Part shown: piece by piece, positions 1-6,561 of the stretch
Layout of the letters: the number at the start of each line of letters is the position of its first letter
Position numbering within the stretch: position 1 is the stretch's first letter
Assembly (NCBI GenBank): GCA_028687525.1
Contig: JAQTZX010000063.1
Coordinates: 1-7,187, forward strand
Length of the DNA: 7,187 nt
DNA from: Candidatus Omnitrophota bacterium
GTDB taxonomy: Bacteria > Omnitrophota > Gorgyraeia > Gygaellales > Profunditerraquicolaceae
Direction: 5' to 3'
Made by a program: the position numbers and the translations under genes
Notes under the pieces: generated by a model
Seen by the model: only the letters and a program-made list of their open reading frames with translations
What the model was told of the DNA's origin: nothing
Databases searched by the model: none

Positions 1-1045
1 CTACCATATCGAAAATCAACGATGACCCCCCATAACTGATAAACGGCAGCGGCAGTCCTTTCGTAGGCAGCATACCGCAGGAAACACCGATATTGACCAT
101 GGCCTTGAAAGAAATCATCAACGTCAATCCGAGACACAATAAATAACCGAATCTATCGGAAGTACGCTTAATAATCTTCAGGCACAACACTATGAAGGCA
201 AAAAAAAGCGCGATCACTCCCAAGGTCCCGATAAACCCCAGTTCTTCTCCGATAATCGAAAAAATGAAATCCGTGTGGGCGGCGGGAAGATAAAACAATT
301 TCTGCATGGAACGCCCCAGCCCGACCCCCACCACCCCGCCGGAACCGAATGCGACTTGAGACTGAATTATCTGAAACCCGGTGCCCCGCGGATCCGCCCA
401 GGGATTCAAAAACGCCATGATCCTGTTCCTGCGGTAGGGGACGGAAAAAACAAGAAGGTACAGCAACGGAATCACTCCGGTTATCATGTACAAAAAATAC
501 GAGATCCTGACCCCGCTTAAAAAGAGCATGGTAAAAACCACAAAACTGACTGCTACCGTTGTCCCCAGATCCGGCTGCATAAGAATAAGCATGGAACACA
601 TTCCCAGTACGACGATTATCGGGAATAACGCTTTTACCGAAGTCCGTATCTCGGTTTCTTTACGGCTGATAAAATCAGCCGCGTATACGATAATTGCCAG
701 ATTCGCGAATTCCGAAGGCTGGAAACTGACGATCTTAAAACGGAACCACCGGCGCGCCCCCGAAACTTCCCTGCCCAGCCCCGGAATGAGCACCATGACC
801 AAAAGCACGATCGCGATGAACAATAGCGGCTTGGATATCGCTTTAAGTTTTTTATAATCAAAACTCATTACAAAAAACATGGCCGCGGAACCCAGGAAGA
901 GAAAAACAAGGTGTCTTTTTAGAAAAAATAAACTGTCCTTATACCGTTCCAAAGCATAAATACTGGAAGCGCTGTATATCATAACAATACCGATGCATAT
1001 CAGTATAAAAGTAGTCAGAAAAAGATGAATTCGCACATTTCTCAT
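1..1045 (-). CDS. ftsW: FtsW/SEDS-family septal peptidoglycan glycosyltransferase, cut by window edge
   Basis: The first 348 residues of a SEDS-family polytopic membrane protein, which polymerises lipid II at the septum with the partner FtsI-type transpeptidase encoded at the other end of this window. The frame is open from ATG 1045 to the left edge, without interruption. It starts with a hydrophobic segment containing IGIVMIYSASSIYALE, then GARRWFRF at 96-103, FQPSEFA at 108-114, QPDLGTT at 157-163, NPWADPRGTGFQIIQSQ at 214-230, GVGLGRSMQKLFYLPAAHTDF at 240-260 (with IIGEELGF at 264-271) and the late PFISYGGSS motif at 334-342. Only the last few tens of residues are missing. The position after murD favours FtsW over RodA or SpoVE. 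The Shine-Dalgarno before the ATG is weak, and the repeat element ends 16 bases upstream of it. Confidence 0.95.
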   Translation of the reverse strand, partial: MRNVRIHLFLTTFILICIGIVMIYSASSIYALERYKDSLFFLKRHLVFLFLGSAAMFFVMSFDYKKLKAISKPLLFIAIVLLVMVLIPGLGREVSGARRWFRFKIVSFQPSEFANLAIIVYAADFISRKETEIRTSVKALFPIIVVLGMCSMLILMQPDLGTTVAVSFVVFTMLFLSGVRISYFLYMITGVIPLLYLLVFSVPYRRNRIMAFLNPWADPRGTGFQIIQSQVAFGSGGVVGVGLGRSMQKLFYLPAAHTDFIFSIIGEELGFIGTLGVIALFFAFIVLCLKIIKRTSDRFGYLLCLGLTLMISFKAMVNIGVSCGMLPTKGLPLPFISYGGSSLIFDMV

Positions 1046-1061
1046 AAATTATCCGGCTATT

Positions 1062-1166
1062 CAGTGTGTAAACTCTCAAGCCAATCAGATGTTTTAAGTA
1101 TTTATGTATGTAAGAAACACATGCTTTATTTTCTTACACACTTTACACTTAAAAACTTACACACTA
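1062..1166 (-). repeat. MITE-like palindromic intergenic repeat, copy 1 (murD-ftsW gap)
   Basis: A 105-bp relative of the element at 3543-3646, with ends TAGTGTGTAAG (murD side) and CAGTGTGTAAA (ftsW side, reversed), 9 of 11 matching. It fills nearly all of the murD-ftsW gap and contains the murD stop (1157-1159). The murD-side third is well conserved with the other copy (34 of 38 bases), while the ftsW-side part has diverged. Internal pairing (around 1093-1118 with 1133-1156) is imperfect, so this looks like the older or more decayed copy. It has no coding capacity. Confidence 0.65.
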
Positions 1167-2434
1167 CTGGTTTCTCTCTTCTGCAGTTCAAGTACGGCCT
1201 TCTTGAAAACTCTGCCGCGCTCCTCATAATCACGGAACATGTCATAACTGGAGCACATGGGAGACAACAAAACACAATCACCCGGAAGGGCCTTGCCGAA
1301 AGCAACCGCGACCGCGTCTTCAAGGGTGGCCGCTTCATTTACGGGAAACTCTGTTCCCAGAACATCCCGGATAAGACACCCGGCTTCTCCGATCACAATA
1401 ACCTGCTTGACTTTTCCCCTGGCATGGCGGAGAACAACGCGATAATCGATACCTTTATGCCGGCCTCCAGCGATCCAGATGATCGGGCCATGCAGATCTT
1501 TAAGCGCCCAGACAGCGGAATCCGCCGTAGTCGCTTTGGAATCATTTATAAAAAATACACCGCGTATCTCGGCAACCTGTTCCATGCGGTGCTCGATACC
1601 TTTAAAACACCGAAAAACACCCTCGCAGATATTCCGCTCAATACCCAGGATCGAACCCACGGCCATAACCGCGGATTGATTGGGATTATATCCTTTATCA
1701 ATCCCGAAAAACCTTACCTGTGCCCCGGTTTCCCTCGCCGCATCCCGGAGAACGGCGTCATCACCGTTCAAAACGAGATAATCACCCTCATCCTGGTTCA
1801 TGAAGATACGTTTCTTAGCGGCGATATATTCATCCATATCTTTATACCTGTCTAAATGATTGGGAGTCAGATTAAGGATCACGGATATGGCGGGACGGAA
1901 CCGTTCAATAGTCTCTAATTGAAAAGAACTCACTTCAAGAACCACAAAATCGTGCGGCCCGATACGTTCAACCTCGCCGCAGAAAGGATTGCCGATATTC
2001 CCGCAGACAAACACGTTTCTTCCCGACGCTGCGAGAACCTCTCCGATCAGCGTAGTAACCGTGGTCTTCCCGTTCGCCCCGGTTACCGCAATTACGGGCG
2101 CGGGACATAAAATCCACCCCGCTTCTATTTCGCTTATGACCGGGACCTGTGCGTCGCGCGCCCATCTAACCGGCGGGGCATCAAGGGGGACTCCCGGAGA
2201 AAGCACAACAAGATCTCTGCCTTGTATGAATTCCGCCGAATGCTTTCCCAGTTCTATCCTCAATCCACGGGAAACCGATTCTGCGGCGTTCGCCCGGTTT
2301 ATTTCATTATCCCCGCTCTCCGTAACCCAAACTTCAGCCCCTAACCCGGACAAAAGCCGTGCTACGCACATCCCGCTGCGCGCCAGGCCGACAACAGTAA
2401 CTTTCTTATTCTTAAAATATCCCGTATTCCTCAT
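1157..2434 (-). CDS. murD: UDP-MurNAc-L-Ala:D-glutamate ligase, with apparent internal deletion
   Basis: Cytoplasmic Mur ligase that adds D-Glu to UDP-MurNAc-L-Ala. The 425 residues carry P-loop GANGKTT at 119-125, EVSSFQLE at 167-174, NLTPNHLDRY at 188-197, the probable carbamoylated Lys207 in AAKKRIF, FKGIEHRME at 277-285, NDSKATT at 297-303 and the C-terminal MurD signature SPMCSSYDMF with EERGRVFK at 391-411. The order and the C-terminal signature distinguish it from MurC/E/F. Oddly, only ten residues (243-252) span from FFGI to the Asn before SAVMAV. In E. coli MurD, recalled from memory, about 42 residues lie there, including the G-x-H-N part of the GxHNxxN motif. So roughly 30 residues and one conserved Asn seem missing, in frame. 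The ATG has GGAAAG just upstream. The stop and last two sense codons lie in the end of a repeat. Confidence 0.93.
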   Translation of the reverse strand: MRNTGYFKNKKVTVVGLARSGMCVARLLSGLGAEVWVTESGDNEINRANAAESVSRGLRIELGKHSAEFIQGRDLVVLSPGVPLDAPPVRWARDAQVPVISEIEAGWILCPAPVIAVTGANGKTTVTTLIGEVLAASGRNVFVCGNIGNPFCGEVERIGPHDFVVLEVSSFQLETIERFRPAISVILNLTPNHLDRYKDMDEYIAAKKRIFMNQDEGDYLVLNGDDAVLRDAARETGAQVRFFGIDKGYNPNQSAVMAVGSILGIERNICEGVFRCFKGIEHRMEQVAEIRGVFFINDSKATTADSAVWALKDLHGPIIWIAGGRHKGIDYRVVLRHARGKVKQVIVIGEAGCLIRDVLGTEFPVNEAATLEDAVAVAFGKALPGDCVLLSPMCSSYDMFRDYEERGRVFKKAVLELQKRETSSV

Positions 2435-2446
2435 ACTTTCCAGCCA

Positions 2447-3535
2447 TTATCTTATCTTCAATGTCACCAGCGTGAACATGGCGCACAACGCGGCGATTAT
2501 CCAAAAACGCACGATGATCTTGTTTTCCGGCCATCCCAGAAATTGGAAATGATGATGCAGAGGAGCGATTTTAAACACGCGTTTTTTCGTCAAACGGAAC
2601 GAAGTCACCTGTATAATAACGGATAATGCCTCGATCACAAAAACCCCTCCCACAATCCCCAGGAGCAGTTCTTTTTTAATCATCAACGCTATGAGCCCCA
2701 GCGCGCCGCCCAGGGACAAAGAACCGACATCCCCCATGAATATCGAAGCCGGATAACAATTAAACCACAGAAAACCCAGGCCGGAGCCAAGCAGTGCCGA
2801 ACAAAAAACCGTCAACTCTCCGCCGCCGGGTATATAGGGAATAAAAAGGTAACTGGCAAAATTTATATTCCCGGAAATATACGCCAGCAGGCTGAAACCG
2901 AGGGAAACCATGATCACGATACCGACGGCCAAACCATCCAGCCCGTCCGTAAGGTTTACCGCGTTCGACGAACCGGTAATAACCAGAATAACCAGAATAA
3001 TATAAAAAAACCCCAGGTCTACGGAAACATTCTTCATGAAAGGAACATCCAGCCTGGTTATTCCGGGGAAAAACAACATCAGAACCACGCCCGCGATAAC
3101 CGCCAATCCGATCTGGCTTATGAATTTTTCGCGCGGGCTCAATCCCCTGGAACACTTTCTGATGTGCTTCAGGTAGTCATCGATAAATCCCGTGACTCCA
3201 AGCCAAAGGGTGCTGAATAAAATAAGAAGTATATATTTATTTGCGATATCCGCCCACAGCAGAGTGGCGGAGAAAACGGCAAGCAGGATCAAAATGCCTC
3301 CCATCGTGGGAGTGCCCTGTTTTTTCTTATGCAATTCGTACAACCGCACGCTGTCTTCCTTGCGGACATTCTCTCCTATTTCCAAACGGGAGATCCAGGC
3401 GATAAGCCGGGGCCCGAAAATAATACTGATGAGAAAAGCGGTGACAATAGCCATCGCTGAACGGAACGTTATATAACGGAAAACGTTCAAGAACGGGAAA
3501 AAGTCGTGCAGAGGATATAATAAATAGTAGAGCAT
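2447..3535 (-). CDS. mraY: Phospho-MurNAc-pentapeptide transferase (lipid I synthase)
   Basis: Polytopic inner-membrane enzyme that transfers phospho-MurNAc-pentapeptide from UDP to undecaprenyl phosphate, making lipid I. From ATG 3535 it has 362 residues, the usual MraY length, with about ten hydrophobic segments. Family motifs: KKKQGTPTMGG near 70-80; the Asp pair in GFIDDYLK near 116-123; NLTDGLDGLA near 194-203; IPYIPGGGELTVFC near 232-245; FMGDVGSLSLGG near 266-277 with the catalytic-region Asp; and the PLHHHF histidine cluster near 326-331. The codon just before the ATG is GTG (3538), so a one-residue-longer start is possible. Neither has an obvious Shine-Dalgarno, because the upstream sequence is the repeat end and a 12-bp palindrome at 3536-3547. 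murD follows after 12 bp. No disruption is visible. Confidence 0.96.
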   Translation of the reverse strand: MLYYLLYPLHDFFPFLNVFRYITFRSAMAIVTAFLISIIFGPRLIAWISRLEIGENVRKEDSVRLYELHKKKQGTPTMGGILILLAVFSATLLWADIANKYILLILFSTLWLGVTGFIDDYLKHIRKCSRGLSPREKFISQIGLAVIAGVVLMLFFPGITRLDVPFMKNVSVDLGFFYIILVILVITGSSNAVNLTDGLDGLAVGIVIMVSLGFSLLAYISGNINFASYLFIPYIPGGGELTVFCSALLGSGLGFLWFNCYPASIFMGDVGSLSLGGALGLIALMIKKELLLGIVGGVFVIEALSVIIQVTSFRLTKKRVFKIAPLHHHFQFLGWPENKIIVRFWIIAALCAMFTLVTLKIR

Positions 3536-3542
3536 CACTAAT

Positions 3543-3646
3543 TAGTGTGTAAGTACAAAAGTTAAACTACTTGTTTAAGTGTGTAAGTGTGTAAGTAAAA
3601 AAACGCCATTTACTTACACACTTTACACTTACACACTTAAACACTA
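3543..3646 (-). repeat. MITE-like palindromic intergenic repeat, copy 2 (murF-mraY gap)
   Basis: A 104-bp element bounded by imperfect inverted ends: TAGTGTTTAAG on the murF side and TAGTGTGTAAG (reversed) on the mraY side, 10 of 11 matching. It fills almost the whole murF-mraY gap and contains the murF stop codon (3637-3639). Its first 38 bases after the terminal T, read on the minus strand, match the copy at 1062-1166 at 34 of 38 positions without gaps. A 19-base block is identical (3613-3631 and 1133-1151). It has no coding capacity. The ends show TA on both sides, which would fit TA-targeting (IS630/mariner-like) miniature elements, but that is inference. It could instead be a REP-like or RNA-level element. 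Confidence 0.7.
3573..3642 (-). other. Long hairpin inside the murF-mraY repeat
   Basis: The arms pair perfectly over 15 bp (3573-3587 with 3628-3642) and again over 12 bp (3588-3599 with 3609-3620). A 7-base bulge at 3621-3627 and a 9-base loop at 3600-3608 complete the structure. The murF stop lies in the outer stem. A run of T (minus strand) lies around the loop, not after the stem, so this is not a standard intrinsic terminator. It might stabilise or attenuate the mRNA between murF and mraY. Confidence 0.7.
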
Positions 3647-4440
3647 AGTTCACACTGAGTCTCAAATATCTGTTCCAGCTTCATGCGGCGCGAGCCTTTA
3701 ACCAGCACCAAATCGTTTTTCCCCGCCTTTATTTTGTTGAATAAAACATCCCCGGCTTCCCCGGAAGAACCGCATATAAAAATATCATCCGCGCGCAATC
3801 CGCAGGCACGCGCCCTGTCAGCGGTGAAACGGGATAAACCGCCGACCGTTATCAGAACATCACAGACGTGCGCCGCGAGTTCTCCCGCTTCCCGATGGAA
3901 TTTCTTTTCCATACCGCCCAGTTCCAGCATATCTCCCATGACCACGATTTTCCTCCCTTTACAGGTAATATCATCCAGCGTGAGCAAAGCCTGGCGGAGC
4001 GAAAACGGATTGGAATTATACGTATCATCGATGAACCGGACGCCGTTTACGATCCGGTTCCTAAACCTGCCCCCGGGAAACTCGAAAGCATACAGGCGGC
4101 GCGACATATCTTCAAACCGCAAACCGAATAATGCCCCCGCGGCCAGCGCGGCAAGGGCGTTATAAACGTTGTGCCGGCCCGTTGTCTTGAGAGAAAAATC
4201 ATATTTCCTGTTCACACGGAAAGATATAGCATCCGGGGAAACTGAAACACGGGAAGCGTAAAAATCAACAGGTGTCGTAATACCGAAACCGATAACAAAA
4301 GGTTTAATACTATTCCTGAAAACCGCTTCCTTAAAAAAACCGTCATCGGCGTTCAACAGAACGGCTCCGGGAAACCGGAGATTCCCGATCAGCGCCGATT
4401 TTTCACGGTAAACACCTTTCTCATCTCCCAGATACTCCAA
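3637..4440 (-). CDS. murF: MurF C-terminal fragment (downstream of the in-frame stop)
   Basis: This 267-residue open frame, from a TTG at 4438-4440, is in the same frame as the upstream fragment and separated from it by the stop plus 19 sense codons. Those 19 codons encode LSRVCEPDIGIITNIGQSH, including the conserved His of the Mur ligase ATPase core, so a protein restarted at the TTG would lack it. The fragment holds the rest of the central domain and the whole C-terminal D-Ala-D-Ala-binding domain (GRHNVYN, DDTYNSNP, GDMLELG, KGSRRMKLE). I see no convincing Shine-Dalgarno before the TTG. The two halves are more likely one interrupted gene than a natural two-subunit enzyme. Confidence 0.6.
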   Translation of the reverse strand: MEYLGDEKGVYREKSALIGNLRFPGAVLLNADDGFFKEAVFRNSIKPFVIGFGITTPVDFYASRVSVSPDAISFRVNRKYDFSLKTTGRHNVYNALAALAAGALFGLRFEDMSRRLYAFEFPGGRFRNRIVNGVRFIDDTYNSNPFSLRQALLTLDDITCKGRKIVVMGDMLELGGMEKKFHREAGELAAHVCDVLITVGGLSRFTADRARACGLRADDIFICGSSGEAGDVLFNKIKAGKNDLVLVKGSRRMKLEQIFETQCELSV

Positions 4441-4497
4441 ATGTGACTGCCCTATATTGGTAATGATCCCGATATCCGGCTCACAAACACGGCTCAG

Positions 4498-5100
4498 TTA
4501 TTCCACTTCTCCGAAATGGTTCGTACCTATTTCCAATACAATGATATCATGATTTTCTTTGAGGTCAAGCAAAGCCGCCGGCAGGCCGATATGGTTGTTC
4601 TCCGTCCCCGGATTTTTCAACACGCCGTATTTTTCAGACAGGAGCCATGCGATCATCTCTTTCGTGGTGGTCTTCCCGTTCGATCCGGTGACCGCGATAA
4701 CCGGGACCGGGAATCTCCGGCGGTGGAACCGCGCGATATCACCATATGCCTTGACGGTATCTTCCACCTCAAGGACAGGGCATGAAACGGATTTCAGGCC
4801 CGCGGAATATCTCCCGGAAGAACGTTCCCGGATTATGCATCCCGCCCCTCTCTTTGCCGCGTCAACTATAAACCGATGTCCGTCGAAATTATCGCCTTTT
4901 ACGGCTACAAACGCCTCGCCCGGATCCAGAGTCCTGGAATCGGTAGAAATGCCGCTGACCAGGGTATTTCTACCGGCTCGAACGGGAACGGCTGCGGTAA
5001 CCCGGATTAACTCCCGGATCGTAAATCCCGTTGGAGGATTTCGATCTCTTACGGACCTCGGACTGCCGGAACCGGCGGATTTCGCTAACGGAATAAACAT
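4498..5100 (-). CDS. murF: MurF N-terminal fragment (upstream of the in-frame stop)
   Basis: This is the 200-residue product expected if the TAA at 4498-4500 is obeyed. It contains the substrate-binding N-terminal domain and the ATP P-loop, but ends inside the central ATPase domain just after EIGTNHFGEVE, so it should not be active alone. The recognisable MurF start (FTIRELI) appears only at residue 26. The roughly 25 residues before it look unlike the family and partly overlap the murE end in another frame. I see no better in-frame ATG, GTG or TTG near residue 26. ATG 5100 has a GAGG ten bases upstream, so it is the best start. Confidence 0.8.
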   Translation of the reverse strand: MFIPLAKSAGSGSPRSVRDRNPPTGFTIRELIRVTAAVPVRAGRNTLVSGISTDSRTLDPGEAFVAVKGDNFDGHRFIVDAAKRGAGCIIRERSSGRYSAGLKSVSCPVLEVEDTVKAYGDIARFHRRRFPVPVIAVTGSNGKTTTKEMIAWLLSEKYGVLKNPGTENNHIGLPAALLDLKENHDIIVLEIGTNHFGEVE

Positions 5101-6551
5101 TTTTTCACAACCTCACGATCATCAAAATGCAGAATCTTGTCTTGTACGACCTGATATGTTTCATGCCCTTTCCCGGCAATCAGGACAACATCGCCTTTTC
5201 TCGCCAGTGAGAGCGATTCCCCGATCGCTTCAGCCCGGTCGGGAATCACCTGATAATTCACCCCGGAAATCCCTTTTCTTATTTCCTTAATGATAGCGAG
5301 AGGATCTTCGGAGCGGGGATTATCGCTGGTAATGATCGCGTAATCGGCCAGCTTCGTAACCGTGCGCCCCATCATGGGACGCTTGGACCTGTCGCGGTCT
5401 CCCCCGCATCCGAATACAACAATGATCCGTTTTCCGGATACCTGCCGAAGGCTGGTAATTACATTTTTAATGGCGTCTTCGGTATGGGCGTAATCCACGT
5501 AAACACCAAACCCTCTCCGCGAATTTATCTTTTCCAATCTTCCCGGAACGCAGGAAAATTTCCCGATGGCCGAACGTATCTCCTCAAACTTGAATCCCGC
5601 ATCCCGCGCCCAGGCCGCGGCGGAAAGTATATTATAAACATTATGCCTGCCTATAAGCGTGGTTCTCAAAGCGCAGGCCGTCCCGTCGGGAAAACACAGA
5701 GTGAACGATGTACCTTCCAGGCTCATCTTGATATCACGGGCAGATACTCCTGCCCCGGAAACGCGGTCTATGCCGTACGGAATGATCCGGGCACGAGTAA
5801 GCTTCATAAGCCTTTTCGAAAAATGATCGTCGGAATTGATCACAGCCAGGGACTGCGGCGGCAATCCTTCAAAAAGCCTGGCCTTGGCGGAAAAATAGTT
5901 TTCCATGGTCTTATGGTAATCCAGGTGGTCTTGCGTCAAATTAGTGAACAATGCCGCCGAAAAATCAATGCCGTCCGCCCTCTTCTGATTCAAGGCGTGC
6001 GAGGAGACCTCCATACACACAAAACGGATACCCTCATCCGCGAACTTTCTCATCAATGACTGGAGTTCTACCGGCCCGGGAGTCGTATTTTTCGAAGAGA
6101 CGACCGTATCCTTGAAACGATAATTAATGGTTCCTATCACCGCGCAGGAATCTCCCCTTTTTTTCAGCAATGCTTCGATCAAATATGATATGGTAGTTTT
6201 GCCGTTCGTTCCGGTAACAGCAATGACCTTCATCTGCCGGGCAGGATGACGGAAATAACCGGCTGCCAGCCCGGCAAGCGCATGACGGGAATCTTTCACT
6301 TTAACAAAAACAGTACGCGGGAAAGCGGAAGCGTCCTTAAAACCCTCCTCAACGACAACGGCCGACGCCCCCCGCTCCAGGGCTTCCCTGATAAAGACAT
6401 GCCCGTCCTCACGGGCCCCTTTTACGGCTACGAACATAAAATTACCCCGCACATCCTTTGAATTACAGGTTATGCCCCGTATATCGGCTTCCCGCCGTCC
6501 GGAAAAAAACGTGTATCCGCTTAGATTCTGCAATAAATCGTATAATCTCAT
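5085..6551 (-). CDS. murE: UDP-MurNAc-L-Ala-D-Glu:meso-diaminopimelate ligase
   Basis: Cytoplasmic ATP-dependent Mur ligase that adds the third stem-peptide residue to UDP-MurNAc-L-Ala-D-Glu. The 488 residues match the family length and all three domains are intact. Motifs: NSKD at 30-33 in the UDP-binding domain; P-loop GTNGKTT at 114-120; EVSSHAL at 181-187; NLTQDHLDYH at 204-213; the probable carbamoylated Lys223 in SAKARLF; GRHNVYN at 301-307; VPGRLE at 335-340; VDYAHTED at 352-359; and GCGGDRDRSKRPMMG at 381-395. DNPRSEDP at 410-417 is the known signature of meso-DAP-specific enzymes (Lys-type enzymes differ here), so a DAP-type wall is inferred. The ATG is preceded by GGGTGA 3 bases upstream, and the ftsI stop lies 10 bp away. 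The gene ends in TAG and its last 16 bases overlap the murF start. Confidence 0.97.
   Translation of the reverse strand: MRLYDLLQNLSGYTFFSGRREADIRGITCNSKDVRGNFMFVAVKGAREDGHVFIREALERGASAVVVEEGFKDASAFPRTVFVKVKDSRHALAGLAAGYFRHPARQMKVIAVTGTNGKTTISYLIEALLKKRGDSCAVIGTINYRFKDTVVSSKNTTPGPVELQSLMRKFADEGIRFVCMEVSSHALNQKRADGIDFSAALFTNLTQDHLDYHKTMENYFSAKARLFEGLPPQSLAVINSDDHFSKRLMKLTRARIIPYGIDRVSGAGVSARDIKMSLEGTSFTLCFPDGTACALRTTLIGRHNVYNILSAAAWARDAGFKFEEIRSAIGKFSCVPGRLEKINSRRGFGVYVDYAHTEDAIKNVITSLRQVSGKRIIVVFGCGGDRDRSKRPMMGRTVTKLADYAIITSDNPRSEDPLAIIKEIRKGISGVNYQVIPDRAEAIGESLSLARKGDVVLIAGKGHETYQVVQDKILHFDDREVVKKCLFR
5111..5114 (-). promoter_or_regulatory. Ribosome binding site supporting murF start at ATG 5100
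   Basis: GAGG on the minus strand lies 10 bases upstream of ATG 5100, inside the murE coding end. It supports the overlapping start despite the unusual N-terminal extension this gives MurF. Confidence 0.45.
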
Positions 6552-6561
6552 TATTCACCCA

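Larger units (their letters stand above)
3637..5100 (-). pseudogene. murF: UDP-MurNAc-tripeptide:D-Ala-D-Ala ligase, interrupted by one in-frame TAA
   Basis: MurF adds the D-Ala-D-Ala dipeptide to the UDP-MurNAc tripeptide, completing the cytoplasmic precursor. The frame runs unchanged from ATG 5100 to the TAA at 3637-3639, except for a TAA at 4498-4500 (codon 201); read through, the product would be 487 residues. Before the stop: STDSR at 52-56, P-loop GSNGKTTTK at 139-147, NNHIGLP at 168-174 and EIGTNHFGE at 190-198. After it: PDIGIITNIGQSH at 208-220, GRHNVYN at 308-314, DDTYNSNP at 358-365, GDMLELG at 389-395 and KGSRRMKLE at 468-476. No other decay is visible. Relatives usually have Tyr at codon 201, so one base change explains the stop. 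It may be a recent nonsense mutation, a sequencing or assembly error, or, less likely, readthrough. MurF is normally essential, so I keep the symbol but flag it as broken. The last two sense codons come from a repeat element. Confidence 0.85.

Noticed and set aside
168..861. Minus-strand open frames of 143 and 75 residues
   Set aside because: They are in a different frame from ftsW, which reads through the whole region with all SEDS motifs.
1025..1855. A 276-residue open frame on the plus strand
   Set aside because: It lies opposite the murD coding sequence, has no recognisable domain, and murD carries all conserved motifs; it is a shadow frame.
3573..3642. Intrinsic terminator after murF
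   Set aside because: The T run is next to the loop and not after the stem, the stem is AT-rich, and the downstream genes continue the same pathway.
3541..3646. CRISPR array or tandem repeat
   Set aside because: The GTGTGTAAG units are irregularly spaced and arranged as inverted arms, with no unique spacers of constant length.
4498..4500. Genetic code change with TAA read as an amino acid
   Set aside because: ftsI, mraY, murD and murF all end at TAA in the expected places, so TAA is a working stop here; one internal case is not enough for reassignment.
4438..5100. Natural two-subunit split MurF
   Set aside because: The break falls inside the ATPase core, the 19 codons after the stop still encode conserved family sequence including the key His, and no ribosome binding site precedes the second half.
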